Assembly: GCF_017104715.1 (NCBI RefSeq)
Contig: NZ_JAAGPI010000004.1
Span: forward strand, 310,001 to 374,000
Origin: Burkholderia sp. Ac-20365
GTDB lineage: Bacteria > Pseudomonadota > Gammaproteobacteria > Burkholderiales > Burkholderiaceae
Reading direction: 5' to 3'
Length of the DNA: 64,000 nucleotides
Shown here: piece after piece, positions 34,406 to 42,921 of the stretch
Layout: each line of letters begins with the position of its first letter
Numbering within the stretch: position 1 is the stretch's first letter
The notes under the pieces: model-generated
Databases searched by the model: none
What the model saw: the letters and a program-made list of their open reading frames with translations, nothing else
What the model was told of the DNA's origin: nothing
Translations under genes and position numbers: made by a program

Positions 34406-35278
34406 TCATTCCGCACGCGAAGGAAGGGCGATCCGCTCGACCCTGTAGCCGTCGTTGCTGAGTTTCTGTATCAGCCCGTTCTCGCCCGGCAGATGCATCG
34501 CGCCGACGACGATCACGGCGTGCCCTTCATCGAGAAACCGGCGCAGCCGCGGCATCCACGCAGCATTGCGCCCATCGACCATGATCCGGTCGAATGCCTG
34601 TGCGTTCTGCGGATTGCCGATCGACGCGTCAACCATCCCGCGCAGGGCTTCATAGTCTCCCTGGTTGAGCGCGTTGCCGATCCCCGTCAGAACCTCAGCG
34701 GGGTCGTGAGCAAGCGCCCATCTGAACGATAGATCGGTCAGTTGCGATGGCACGCTCTGTCGCGTCGCCTCGACAACGGCGTCGTCTTCGAGAAAGCCCA
34801 AAGGTATGCCGGCCGGCTTCTCGTTGCTCAGCACGGAGTCGCGGTTGAGAACCGCCATCCATCCGCACGGGGTATAAGCCAACTGGTTTGCCTTCTGCGA
34901 GGAGGGACGCAGCAGGTTCGCAAACGCCTCCTCGGGCGCGACTCCGGCGCATAGCGCGCGCTGCAGGTAGGTCGCAAGTTCTTCGCGCGTGAGACTTCGC
35001 GCCCATGGTCCAAGCTCCTTGCCCGAACCCTGATCGCCAGATTGGGGTACGCCCAAATGCTCGATAACGTATCGGCGTGCGCCCTCGAACACGGAAGCGT
35101 CTGGTTGCAGCAGTCCCTTGATGGGGACGTGTGCGGAACCGATGAGAACGCTCGATTCGCCGTTTGGTGCAGTGATCCGGAGGGCAGGCACACCCGCGTC
35201 TGTTGCAGCGTGAGCGGCCGTTGCCGCCAGGACAAACGTCGCAGCTGCAAGCTGGGCGATGATCGCCTTTATTTTCAC
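34406..35278 (-). CDS. TraB/GumN family exported protein
   Basis: 290 residues with a signal peptide (about 1-24, cleavage near AHA). The family hallmarks are SSVLIGSAHV in the N-terminal strand, RNAAWMPRL and the C-terminal GAMHLPGENGLIQKLSNDGYRV. These proteins resemble Tiki-type metalloproteases, and the GxxH motifs are thought to bind metal. Probably periplasmic or lumen-facing. Confidence 0.85.
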   Translation of the reverse strand: MKIKAIIAQLAAATFVLAATAAHAATDAGVPALRITAPNGESSVLIGSAHVPIKGLLQPDASVFEGARRYVIEHLGVPQSGDQGSGKELGPWARSLTREELATYLQRALCAGVAPEEAFANLLRPSSQKANQLAYTPCGWMAVLNRDSVLSNEKPAGIPLGFLEDDAVVEATRQSVPSQLTDLSFRWALAHDPAEVLTGIGNALNQGDYEALRGMVDASIGNPQNAQAFDRIMVDGRNAAWMPRLRRFLDEGHAVIVVGAMHLPGENGLIQKLSNDGYRVERIALPSRAE

Positions 35279-35605
35279 TTTACTCTCCTGTTTCGCTTTC
35301 TAACGCGGCAAGCCCGGCCGCGGGCGTTCCAACAGTCGCTTGGATCCTACCATTCGCCCGAATCGATGCACGGGCTGGCATGGGGGCCTCCACGCCCGCT
35401 ATATCCCGTCGAACCCGTCTCCTCCCGACGACGTATCCGGCCTTTGCGCTCCTGATGCCGTCATACGGTCGACGGCGGCGCGCGTAATTGCCCGAGTGCC
35501 GCCAACCAGCTAGAATCACGTGAGCCGTTAAATCGGCAACACGCGTTTTTCCCCACCGAGTGTGGGCAGTGGAATCAAAACCCTACCTTCTGCAGCTTGT
35601 GGCAT
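35279..35605. promoter_or_regulatory. Long intergenic region with sigma-70-type promoter
   Basis: About 330 bases between divergent genes. On the plus strand TTGCCC (35488-35493) and TAGAAT (35511-35516) are 17 bases apart, which would give the 35692 gene a leader of roughly 170 bases. No ORF is convincing. Confidence 0.4.
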
Positions 35606-35691
35606 ACGCTTGACGAGCGTTCGCCAGAGGCTGTCCTCTCTCCCGTTTTCAAACAGCCCGACCTTCGGGCATGACAGGAGAGCAGATCCAC
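35606..35691 (+). promoter_or_regulatory. Structured leader A, related to leader B
   Basis: A short dyad (ACGCT-5-AGCGT, 35606-35620) is followed by a pyrimidine-rich block (GAGGCTGTCCTC, CTCTCCCGTT), a hairpin GCCCGA/TCGGGC (35656-35670) and ACAGGAGAGC before the ATG at 35692. The same order occurs upstream of 36098. Confidence 0.6.
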
Positions 35692-35916
35692 ATGAACCAA
35701 AAAACCAACGCATCGACCGGCTCGATTGCCGAACAGAAGGCCCTCATCGAGAAGGCCATCGAGGGCATGTCCCGCGAGACGCTCACTCATCTGATTGACG
35801 AAGCCGAAGGCGTGGGTTGTATGGATGAAGTCGACGAAGCCGGCCTGCGCGCGCAGGTAATGCGTCTGTGGACGCAAGGAAAGATCCCCTCGGCCGATAT
35901 TTGCGATCTGGCCTGA
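35692..35916 (+). CDS. Small acidic hypothetical protein
   Basis: 74 residues from the ATG at 35692 after ACAGGAGAGC. Entirely helical and acidic (IEKAIEGMSRETLTHLIDEAEG). There is no membrane segment. It shares its leader structure with the next gene, suggesting common control. Confidence 0.65.
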   Translation: MNQKTNASTGSIAEQKALIEKAIEGMSRETLTHLIDEAEGVGCMDEVDEAGLRAQVMRLWTQGKIPSADICDLA

Positions 35917-36001
35917 CGACATACGCGGCGTCGGACCGGTTGCGTGCCACATACTGGCACCAATCGGTCCGGCGGTTCGTTCGACCGTCACGCACAGCTT
36001 T

Positions 36002-36097
36002 GGTCAAGCGCTTCCAATGAGCGCTTGACCGAGGTTGTCTTCCCCCTCTCCCGTTGATCAACGCCCGTCGAAAGGGCACAACACAGGAGAGCTTTCC
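36002..36097 (+). promoter_or_regulatory. Structured leader B with perfect 10-base palindrome
   Basis: Perfect inverted repeat GGTCAAGCGC (36002-36011) and GCGCTTGACC (36021-36030), then GAGGTTGTCTTC, CTCTCCCGTT, hairpin GCCC/GGGC (36063-36077) and ACAGGAGAGC before the ATG at 36098. The palindrome may end the preceding transcript or be an operator. Confidence 0.6.
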
Positions 36098-37099
36098 ATG
36101 AAATCACAACACACCGCGAACGCTGCGACGTCTCTTGCAAAGTCGGATACCGATCTGTTACCTCAGATCCTGGCCGCAACTGGCGTGGCAGCAGCGCTCG
36201 AGCGAACCGGCGAGCCGATCGATCTCGGTAGCGGTAAGGTACTGCATCGTTTCGACGAGTGCGACGGGAAGACGATCGAACCGGACCGATTGCACATCGT
36301 CACTGATGGTGCGGGCGGTTACACGGCAATCATCGACCCGGACACCTCCGGGGCGCGGGAGTTCACTGGCCATCTGGCAGATCTTCCGCCGGCTCCGGTG
36401 GTCGACGGCACGTCCGGTAAGGCAACCGACCAGCCTGCCGCGACGTCGGGACGTAAACCTGCAAGCGAAAGGCTGCACGCGGTCATCCGCTTCAAGCGGA
36501 CAGTCGACTTTCCCCGCTTCAGTATGGAGGAAGGTCAGACCTGGTCTTTCGCCGTCTACGGGGCGCTGGAACAGCGCCTCGCTGCGATCAAGGCCGGCGA
36601 GCGCTTCGACTTCGCGGGTGGTCAGTGTCTCGCGCAGGATGTGGAACTGATCTACGAGGGGCCGGGTAACCGGGAGTTTGCTCGCTTTCGCAATGGCGGA
36701 GGCATGAGCGTTGTACCAGAACCCTTGCAGGGCGGCGAGCCGGTCGAACCGCGGCAACCCGGGATTAAGCTGGTGTTGTCGGGCCGCTTCATCACGGATG
36801 CCGAACATCGTAAGGTGGCGGAGATGTATCAGCCCGGCGAGTCGGTCCTCGAGGGCGAGATGTTGAAGCGCCGCATCGTCGGATCCTTCAACGCGCTTCC
36901 TGACCTCGTGGGAATCCTGCTACGAGCGGACAAGGAAGGCGCATTATGGCAGGCGCTCTACAACGAAGGTATCACGGACTCATACGACGTCGCGCTCGCC
37001 AATGCAGTCAAAGCCCTGGGGGACGCAGGCGTCATTGATGTCGCCCATCGCTACGAGCTCGACATCGAAGCTGTCCGCGCGAAGGTTCAATCGACCTGA
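36098..37099 (+). CDS. Hypothetical soluble protein
   Basis: 333 residues from the ATG at 36098. The first part is alpha/beta, a Pro/Ala linker lies near residues 105-125, and a second domain follows (FSMEEGQTWSFAVYGALE, FDFAGGQCLAQDVELIYEGPG). The C-terminal third is helical. I do not recognise the family. A strong terminator follows 53 bases after the stop. Confidence 0.7.
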   Translation: MKSQHTANAATSLAKSDTDLLPQILAATGVAAALERTGEPIDLGSGKVLHRFDECDGKTIEPDRLHIVTDGAGGYTAIIDPDTSGAREFTGHLADLPPAPVVDGTSGKATDQPAATSGRKPASERLHAVIRFKRTVDFPRFSMEEGQTWSFAVYGALEQRLAAIKAGERFDFAGGQCLAQDVELIYEGPGNREFARFRNGGGMSVVPEPLQGGEPVEPRQPGIKLVLSGRFITDAEHRKVAEMYQPGESVLEGEMLKRRIVGSFNALPDLVGILLRADKEGALWQALYNEGITDSYDVALANAVKALGDAGVIDVAHRYELDIEAVRAKVQST

Positions 37100-37152
37100 G
37101 GCGCAGGAAAGGCTGCCGGGTAGATCACCAGAAAACATCAAAGAGCAATGCG

Positions 37153-37192
37153 CCCGCCATACTTCCTTCGGAGGTATGGCGGGCTTTTCTTT
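37153..37192 (+). terminator. Rho-independent terminator
   Basis: Stem CCCGCCATAC (37153-37162) with GTATGGCGGG (37174-37183), extended by four inner pairs around TTC, followed by CTTTTCTTTTT. Confidence 0.9.
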
Positions 37193-37479
37193 TTGTTGGC
37201 CGCGGTTGGTCGGGACCAGTGCCGTCCGAAGCGACTAAAGCTTTGTCAGGGTCGTGCCGTTAGCGATTCCAGAGGGGCGCGCGCCCGTCCTCTGGCGCTC
37301 TGGTATCTGGGGCTGCTGACGAAAAACGCTACAACTCGCGCAATCTGACGTGACCCTCAACTCACCGGCGCCCACGCGCCTGCCCGTCAAGGGTGGTCGA
37401 CGTGCGTTTTGCTGTTTTGACACCCCGGTAAGACCTACGCGGTGGCACGTAGCGCGCGACAAAAGCCGGCCGCGCGTAC
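37193..37479. other. Intergenic stretch with one GC-rich dyad
   Basis: About 290 bases without a convincing gene. CCAGAGG and CCTCTGG form a dyad around 37269-37295. No U-run follows, so I do not call a terminator. Confidence 0.35.
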
Positions 37480-37506
37480 TGAATTTTCCGTCGTTTGCGC
37501 CGAAGA
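37480..37506 (+). promoter_or_regulatory. Recurrent sigma-28-like promoter element (copy 10)
   Basis: TGAATTTT, 11 bases, GCCGAAGA, 189 bases before the GTG at 37696. A 60-codon ORF from 37521 lies in between and could be the true first gene, but it has no ribosome site. Confidence 0.6.
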
Positions 37507-37695
37507 CGGAACCATGTCACATGGCGAACACAACGGATGGTTGCGATCTCATGAAAAATTTGAAGGGCGCTCGGGTCGTCGCGACGGCTGCCGTTGTGGA
37601 TATAGCGCCAGCGGTTCGTTATTGTGAAACGCAGGATCAACACCGGTTATCAACCGCGCAAGCCGATACCCCCTTATTTTTAGAGGAAGTCATAC

Positions 37696-37977
37696 GTGGC
37701 TGACAATGCCCTGATTGAAGAAATCCAGAACTATGCGGCCTCACGCAAGAACGACGTTTCGCGTGGGGCGGAGACGGCGGCATTCGCTGCGTTGATGGTA
37801 GAGAAGTATGGGGAGGGACTCGCGAAGGCCGCTCACCTTCTGGGTGCAGATAACGGCGCCCTCATGCGGGAGGTCAGGCGGCTAGTGCTAGAAATCGATC
37901 CACAGTACCCGAAGCACCGCCAGTTCCGGTTCGAGGCGCGCCCGATCGCCCTGGCGATCGACGGCCGCGTGATCTGA
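37696..37977 (+). CDS. Small helical hypothetical protein
   Basis: 93 residues from a GTG with AGAGGAAG upstream. Soluble and mostly helical, with a basic C-terminal strand. It is followed 13 bases later by another small gene in a four-gene run (to 39127). Unknown family. Confidence 0.6.
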   Translation: MADNALIEEIQNYAASRKNDVSRGAETAAFAALMVEKYGEGLAKAAHLLGADNGALMREVRRLVLEIDPQYPKHRQFRFEARPIALAIDGRVI

Positions 37978-37990
37978 GAGCGGGGCACCG

Positions 37991-38404
37991 ATGCTACGAG
38001 CAATTTGCAGGGCGATCGACCTTATGTTCGGTTTGACGGGGCGGGCGCGAGAAGCGGCTGTCCTGAGCCGCGTGATGCGCATTCCGAAGTCGCTCGCCTA
38101 CGACGGTGCGCCAGGGATTAAAGCGGAGGACATACGGCCGGAATTCAGTGACGGTGTCCCGATCGCCAACATCGACAAAAGCGCGCTTTATATAGTCGCC
38201 GAACCGGCCGATGAGCACGGTGCTTTGCGAACGTTTTTCGCACGCTATAACCGCAACACAGACGCATGGTCCGATGAGAATAGGAGCATCCTGCGTCACC
38301 GCCGGGCATCCGACCTGTGGATGGCGGCCGACGAACAGAAGGAAGCGTTTGGCCGGGCTGCGGAGCGGGCGAAGAGCAGAAGGCGCGCGGAGCGCAACGA
38401 ATAA
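37991..38404 (+). CDS. Small hypothetical protein
   Basis: 137 residues. A hydrophobic N-terminal helix (about 4-16) may anchor it weakly. The C-terminus is a strongly basic and charged helix (ERAKSRRRAERNE). Unknown family. Confidence 0.6.
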   Translation: MLRAICRAIDLMFGLTGRAREAAVLSRVMRIPKSLAYDGAPGIKAEDIRPEFSDGVPIANIDKSALYIVAEPADEHGALRTFFARYNRNTDAWSDENRSILRHRRASDLWMAADEQKEAFGRAAERAKSRRRAERNE

Positions 38405-38426
38405 CGACAATAAGAAGGAACAAGTC

Positions 38427-38567
38427 ATGAGAAAACTCGCCATTAAACAGAGCGTGACGGTTGCTGTACTTCTCGGGGCGATGTTGGGCCTGAGCGGCTG
38501 CAACACGATCGCCGGCATCGGCGAAGACATTACGGGCGCATCCCGCTCCGTTCAGCGTGCACTCTGA
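38427..38567 (+). CDS. Entericidin-like small lipoprotein
   Basis: 46 residues with AAGGA at the right distance. The lipoprotein signal ends LSGC, and the mature part begins CNTIAGIGEDITGA, the hallmark of entericidin A/B-type peptides (CNTxxGxGxDI). These are small outer-membrane lipoproteins linked to stress or programmed lysis. Two genes of the run flank it. Confidence 0.8.
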   Translation: MRKLAIKQSVTVAVLLGAMLGLSGCNTIAGIGEDITGASRSVQRAL

Positions 38568-38578
38568 CAGGACGGTCC

Positions 38579-39127
38579 ATGGAAAACTTCGAACAGCGGT
38601 CGTCGGGAAAGGTCAAGCGGGCGTTGCCGTTTGTGGCGTCCATCTTGATGGCAGGTGCACTCCTTGCCGGCTGGGAGCAATACAAGGAAGCGGGCCGCCT
38701 TCGTGCGGCGGCGAATGCCGATGTCGAAGCGCACATCAGCCTCTACCTGCCCCAGGTGTTTTCGGAGTGGTCCGAAAGGGTCCCAGGGGTGAGGTTGCTC
38801 GAACCTGACACGGTCTTCTCCGGGAGCAACTCCGTCATCGTGGCAGTACAGCCCGAAAGCCGATCACAGCCTTTCCGGGACGATCGCAAACTCTGGCACG
38901 TGCTTGCGAAGTCGCGCTCCGGTACGTACATCTCGCTGACGTATGAACTGTGCGACGACTGCGAAGCCGACAAAGACAAGCTGAAAGCAAACCGCATCTT
39001 CCTGGGATCGCCGACGAGTGTTCTCTCGATCGATCAGGCAAAAGACTGGCTGTACCGCGCGAATATGCGCGCCCTGTACAAGTCCGAGTTCGGGGTGGAA
39101 GCGCCGCCCGCAACCGTACAGGGGTGA
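38579..39127 (+). CDS. Small protein with N-terminal membrane anchor
   Basis: 182 residues. One membrane helix at about 14-32, then an exported or cytoplasmic domain with a CDDC pair (TYELCDDCEAD). It follows the entericidin-like gene by 11 bases. Unknown family. Confidence 0.6.
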   Translation: MENFEQRSSGKVKRALPFVASILMAGALLAGWEQYKEAGRLRAAANADVEAHISLYLPQVFSEWSERVPGVRLLEPDTVFSGSNSVIVAVQPESRSQPFRDDRKLWHVLAKSRSGTYISLTYELCDDCEADKDKLKANRIFLGSPTSVLSIDQAKDWLYRANMRALYKSEFGVEAPPATVQG

Positions 39128-39172
39128 GCCGCACAGTCCAGCATGGGAAAACAAGATTTTTGTAGGTGGCAC

Positions 39173-39199
39173 TGAAATTTTTCAGACTGCATCCGAAAA
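39173..39199 (+). promoter_or_regulatory. Recurrent sigma-28-like promoter element (copy 11)
   Basis: TGAAATTT, 11 bases, TCCGAAAA, 58 bases before the exported-protein start at 39258. Confidence 0.65.
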
Positions 39200-39257
39200 G
39201 GTCCCCTGTGCGTGATCTACGCATCCACCTCAACGGTTACAAAACAGGAGAATTGAA

Positions 39258-39602
39258 GTGACCAAAGCACTGACGATTTCTGCGTGTCTGATCGCTGCGA
39301 GTGTCTGCATGCAGGCGGGTGCGGCCACGAAGGCGTTGCCGCAACTGCTCTCGTTGCAATTCGTGAACGAGGGGAATATCGACGTAGCTCTGCCTACGGT
39401 GATGAACAGTGACGGCACGATCTGCAGAAGTTACATCGCGGAAGTTACCAGCGAGGCGAGCGGGGCAGTGGCGACGACCGTGAAGCAGATCTGCGGCGCG
39501 CCGAACGCCAGCAAGTCCGGCCCCGCTAACCTCGTGCGCCTGGAAAACGTCGAGTCCGGCGGAGTGGTGATTCAGACGCCGACGGTGACCGTCAACCAGT
39601 GA
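39258..39602 (+). CDS. Small exported protein
   Basis: 114 residues with a signal peptide (about 1-22, cleavage near AGA). The mature part has two cysteines (TICRSY, QICGAP) and is predicted beta-rich. First gene behind its element. Unknown family. Confidence 0.65.
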   Translation: MTKALTISACLIAASVCMQAGAATKALPQLLSLQFVNEGNIDVALPTVMNSDGTICRSYIAEVTSEASGAVATTVKQICGAPNASKSGPANLVRLENVESGGVVIQTPTVTVNQ

Positions 39603-39697
39603 CCCTCCTGCGACGCCGACCGACACGGCCAAACTTGATCTCGGCTTTAGCTTCGCCGGTCGGCGCGCAACAAGACTGAAATGCAACCGGGAAGCAA

Positions 39698-40462
39698 ATG
39701 AAACAGGAAGATCTTGATCACCTCTCTGGTTTGCTCGCTGCTGAGCCCAACAGCCATTGGGAGGCGCGATCGACACCCGCTGATCTGGATTTCGCGTCGC
39801 ACCAGCCCGAGGACAGACCGAGCGCAACGATTTTCGAATCCACCGAACCGGTGGCAACGTTCTGGTCGTATATGCACAACGGGCCGTCGAACGCTGCCTT
39901 CATCGCATGGATGTCGCGCCACGTGCGCGCGTTGATAGCTGGAGAGCTTGCCGACGACGTGGCGACGGAAGGGCTGAAGCTGCTTTCTGATGTGACATAC
40001 CGCGACTGGCTGCCGGGCCCCACACCCTTCTACCTGAGAGGCCAGAATGTTGGCACCGTGACGCTACGGTCGGCCCAGCACACGGAAGAAATCGCAACAG
40101 TGTGGGCTCCTCGAGCAGAGGAGAGAGCCGGACTGATGTGTTGGTTCGCAGCCGGCGGTGCCGATCTGCTCGCGCGCGCCTGGGGCACCGAAGGCTGCAT
40201 AAGGGTAATCTCGGCGATGCTGGGCGCGCTTGATGTCTCGCGCGTGAAGCTGGACGCGGGCGTGATCGGTGCAGCGGTGGAAATCGTGGAGGAGCAGCGG
40301 GACCATCGTATTCCAATCGCGTATGCGCTTGACGTCGTGAAAGACGCGTGCTGGGAAGCGCGCTCGCAGAGGGACAACGACACGGCGGTCGCAACTGCCG
40401 ATTTTATTCACGCCTTCCACTCGCGACGTCGGGCGCATCAACAGAGTCAGTCGCCCACGTAA
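39698..40462 (+). CDS. Hypothetical soluble protein
   Basis: 254 residues with a good GGGAAG site. No signal peptide. Trp-rich segments (FWSYMHNGPSNAAFIAWMSR) and a helical C-terminus. It lies 95 bases after the exported gene and may share its transcript. Unknown family. Confidence 0.6.
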   Translation: MKQEDLDHLSGLLAAEPNSHWEARSTPADLDFASHQPEDRPSATIFESTEPVATFWSYMHNGPSNAAFIAWMSRHVRALIAGELADDVATEGLKLLSDVTYRDWLPGPTPFYLRGQNVGTVTLRSAQHTEEIATVWAPRAEERAGLMCWFAAGGADLLARAWGTEGCIRVISAMLGALDVSRVKLDAGVIGAAVEIVEEQRDHRIPIAYALDVVKDACWEARSQRDNDTAVATADFIHAFHSRRRAHQQSQSPT

Positions 40463-40486
40463 CGCCCAAATGGCCCGCCCCGGTAT

Positions 40487-40720
40487 TCAATACCAGCTGC
40501 GTTTTCTTCTCGGTTCGGCGGGAGCATCTGTTAGGAGCGGCCGCCAGGCCTTGACTGGGCGCAAATCATAGTCATCGAAGCAACCGGGGCCCGCGACGAA
40601 GAAATTCCGGCGCTCCACCGTGCCAGATGGGGTCAGCACCTCGACCTGCACCTTGTTGCTATTCGCCATTGGTCCGTCCAGCCGGGTCGGCTGGCGATCC
40701 TTTTCCAGAATCCAATCCAT
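40487..40720 (-). CDS. Small hypothetical protein
   Basis: 77 residues from the ATG at 40720. Beta-rich centre (VQVEVLTPSGTVERRNFFVAG) and a basic C-terminal tail ending SWY. It converges with the gene ending at 40462 and diverges from the one at 40876. Start codon uncertain; ATG 40669 is an alternative. Confidence 0.45.
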   Translation of the reverse strand: MDWILEKDRQPTRLDGPMANSNKVQVEVLTPSGTVERRNFFVAGPGCFDDYDLRPVKAWRPLLTDAPAEPRRKRSWY

Positions 40721-40798
40721 AGCATCCGTCTCATTCGCATAAAGGAACGACGGTATCAGACATCCCGATACGCGCAACGACGTTCGCGAATCGGCGGC

Positions 40799-40825
40799 TG
40801 AATTTTTGCTGGCGAGCGCCGATAA
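40799..40825 (+). promoter_or_regulatory. Recurrent sigma-28-like promoter element (copy 12)
   Basis: TGAATTTT, 11 bases, GCCGATAA, a full consensus copy 50 bases before the start at 40876. Confidence 0.8.
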
Positions 40826-40875
40826 GGGTTCCCACGAACAGGGAAAACAAACCGCACAGCGCCCCGGGGAACCGC

Positions 40876-41259
40876 ATGAATGACGCCGTTCAAACCAATG
40901 CATTTGCAGCAAAAGTGCTGCGCGTCGTTCGCGCGCTAGCCCTGACAGGAGAGGCAGCGTCGAAATACCTTCTGGTCGAACTCGAGGCGGGAAGGCCTTT
41001 GAGCCCTCTCGACGTGAAACTATCGGTCGTATGCGCAGATCGGGCAGAGCATGCAGCGCAGTACGCGCTCGATGGGGTTTCAGAAGGTTCGCAAGCGCGC
41101 TGCCTGCTTGGCGATATTGAGTTCCTTCTGGCCGTAGACAGAGACAAACTTCACGAGTCGACACGCTCCGCAGTTCCGCGCGACACGGAACTTCACGAAT
41201 TGCGTCACGCGTTCATGCTGCATGCACGAGAGCATGCGGCATCTACCCCTGGCGTTTGA
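40876..41259 (+). CDS. Small helical hypothetical protein
   Basis: 127 residues, soluble and mostly helical, with no recognised motif. First gene of a run that continues to 43782, in which every intergenic gap is under 170 bases. Confidence 0.6.
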   Translation: MNDAVQTNAFAAKVLRVVRALALTGEAASKYLLVELEAGRPLSPLDVKLSVVCADRAEHAAQYALDGVSEGSQARCLLGDIEFLLAVDRDKLHESTRSAVPRDTELHELRHAFMLHAREHAASTPGV

Positions 41260-41376
41260 TCGCGTTGCAGTCGCTGGGACCTTCGCTGGGACACGTCGAC
41301 GAGACTCGAATCCGGGGGGCGGTCCATCCAAAGAAACCGTGAGTCGTTCAAACACCCTTTGAGAAGGATAGAAACC

Positions 41377-41718
41377 ATGAAGAAAATGCTCGCAGTTGCG
41401 ATCGCAGTCGTATGCACATGTGCCCACGCCCAGTCGAACGGGGCCGCCCAGACGGTCAATTTCGTCGCCGCGGGCGCGGGCGATCTTCGCCCATCTGCAG
41501 TGTTTCGCGAGAACGGGCATCTGCACCTGCAGTTTGATAGTTCGGCGGTGCCGTCGCTTCCGGTTGCCCTCGCGTTGCGCAATGACGGATATCTGACGCC
41601 AGTCAACTTCAATGTGGTTCCCCGCGAGAAGGGCAGCACGGAGTATGTGATTCTCGATCCGACACCCTCGGTTGTTCTCAAGCTGGGCGACCGCGAAGCG
41701 GTTGTGGTCGCGTACTGA
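41377..41718 (+). CDS. Exported protein, VirB9/TrbG C-terminal-like
   Basis: 113 residues from the ATG at 41377 (GAAGGATAGAAACC upstream). Signal peptide about 1-19 (cleavage near AHA). The mature part follows the VirB9 C-terminal beta sandwich order: RPSAVFRENGHLHLQF, LPVALALRNDGYLTPVNF, EYVILD and VVLKLGDREAVVVAY. Only this domain is present, about a third of normal VirB9 length. A periplasmic, outer-membrane-complex-like role is inferred. Its VirB10-like counterpart is at 1554-1967. Confidence 0.7.
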   Translation: MKKMLAVAIAVVCTCAHAQSNGAAQTVNFVAAGAGDLRPSAVFRENGHLHLQFDSSAVPSLPVALALRNDGYLTPVNFNVVPREKGSTEYVILDPTPSVVLKLGDREAVVVAY

Positions 41719-41736
41719 AGCGAAGCCGGCGCGCCC

Positions 41737-42075
41737 ATGACGACAGCAGAACAAAGCGACGCAGAACGAGCAACCGCCTGGACAACGATGACGCTCGTGC
41801 GCATACGTTTGATAAGCCGGCTTGCTCGCCAGGGAGACCACGAGTCAGTGGAACAGGCTCTACTCGATATCGAAAAGCTGAGCGATGCTGCTCACAACCT
41901 GCCGAACTACCTGGCGAACATGCTAGCGGGATTGCCGGGGGCCACAGAGGGGCTGTCGCAAGAGCTCGTGCTTTGCGAAAGCGCACTGCGCGAGACGCGC
42001 TCCTCCAAAAGAGGAAAACAGCGTGAAGCCAGTGCCTCGCAGGAGATGATTTCCGGAGAGAAGGTCGATCGTTGA
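41737..42075 (+). CDS. Small helical hypothetical protein
   Basis: 112 residues, all helix by appearance, with a basic C-terminal region. It lies 18 bases after the VirB9-like gene. No signal peptide. Unknown family. Confidence 0.55.
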   Translation: MTTAEQSDAERATAWTTMTLVRIRLISRLARQGDHESVEQALLDIEKLSDAAHNLPNYLANMLAGLPGATEGLSQELVLCESALRETRSSKRGKQREASASQEMISGEKVDR

Positions 42076-42137
42076 ATCGACAGGCTGCGCACGGCCACAC
42101 TGACGCGTGCGCACTCATAGGCGTATCGGAGAGCGGA

Positions 42138-42458
42138 ATGGAAAGGAAACAGAATCGGCTGGTTCTCGTGCTGGCTTTGGTCGGGTTCGTGGGATGGGTG
42201 GCGGCAGTCGGGATGGCAGCAGCTGCTGCCAAAGCACGCGTTGCAGAGACGCTTGCGAATGCCCAGGCGGCTGACTGGAAGCGTCAGGCCGGGAAGGCCT
42301 ACACAGAATTGCTGGCGGCGCGCTCAGGAATGCCAGACGGGTCGATCGTGCTCCCCGCAGGCACGCAGATCTCGAGTACGTACGAGATGGTCACGGAGAA
42401 CGGCCGCGCCGTTGCCAGATGGACAAATGCGGCAATCTATCCGCCCAAAGGATACTGA
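42138..42458 (+). CDS. Small single-pass membrane protein
   Basis: 106 residues from the ATG at 42138 (GGAGAGCGG upstream). One membrane helix at about 10-30, a helical stalk rich in Ala, then a short beta-rich C-terminal region. Unknown family. Confidence 0.6.
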   Translation: MERKQNRLVLVLALVGFVGWVAAVGMAAAAAKARVAETLANAQAADWKRQAGKAYTELLAARSGMPDGSIVLPAGTQISSTYEMVTENGRAVARWTNAAIYPPKGY

Positions 42459-42524
42459 CCGGATCTACGTGCGCAACAGCGAGTAACACGCGCCGCCGTG
42501 TCGCGCATGGCGGGCAGGGAAGCA

Positions 42525-42755
42525 ATGGAAGAGTATTTTGTATCGAGAAGTAGCGCCGTCCGGCGAATCATTGTTGAGCGGCAAAGAATGATGAAGGATC
42601 TCGAGCAGGGCCGCTTCACGCCGACGGGCGTTGATCGCGAGGCGTGCATCGACGATCTCGCCAGGTTGCTGTTCGACGTCAGGGCGGGTCGCAGCGTCAA
42701 GGTAATCGTGCCTTCCGTCGATAGGCAAATTGCGCTGTTTGTCACGGAGGATTGA
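42525..42755 (+). CDS. Small soluble hypothetical protein
   Basis: 76 residues from the ATG at 42525 (CAGGGAAGC upstream); an in-frame GTG at 42498 is the alternative. Charged helices followed by a C-terminal strand pair (VKVIVPSVDRQIALFV). Unknown family. Confidence 0.5.
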   Translation: MEEYFVSRSSAVRRIIVERQRMMKDLEQGRFTPTGVDREACIDDLARLLFDVRAGRSVKVIVPSVDRQIALFVTED

Positions 42756-42921
42756 TCTGAGCCTGACGGGCAATAAGGGCGTGGACTCGCGGCGAACTCG
42801 CGCTGAAAAGTTGGAGGCAGTAGACTCTGATCTCGGCGACGGAGGTGCCTTCGCAGACCAGGCGTTCGGAGAGAGACGTTCCATGCGGCACCAGAGCAAC
42901 CATTTATGGGAAATGCATCGA

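Noticed and set aside
37521..37703. 60-codon ORF directly behind the element at 37480
   Set aside because: No ribosome site and unconvincing composition; it overlaps the GTG of the supported gene at 37696. It remains possible.
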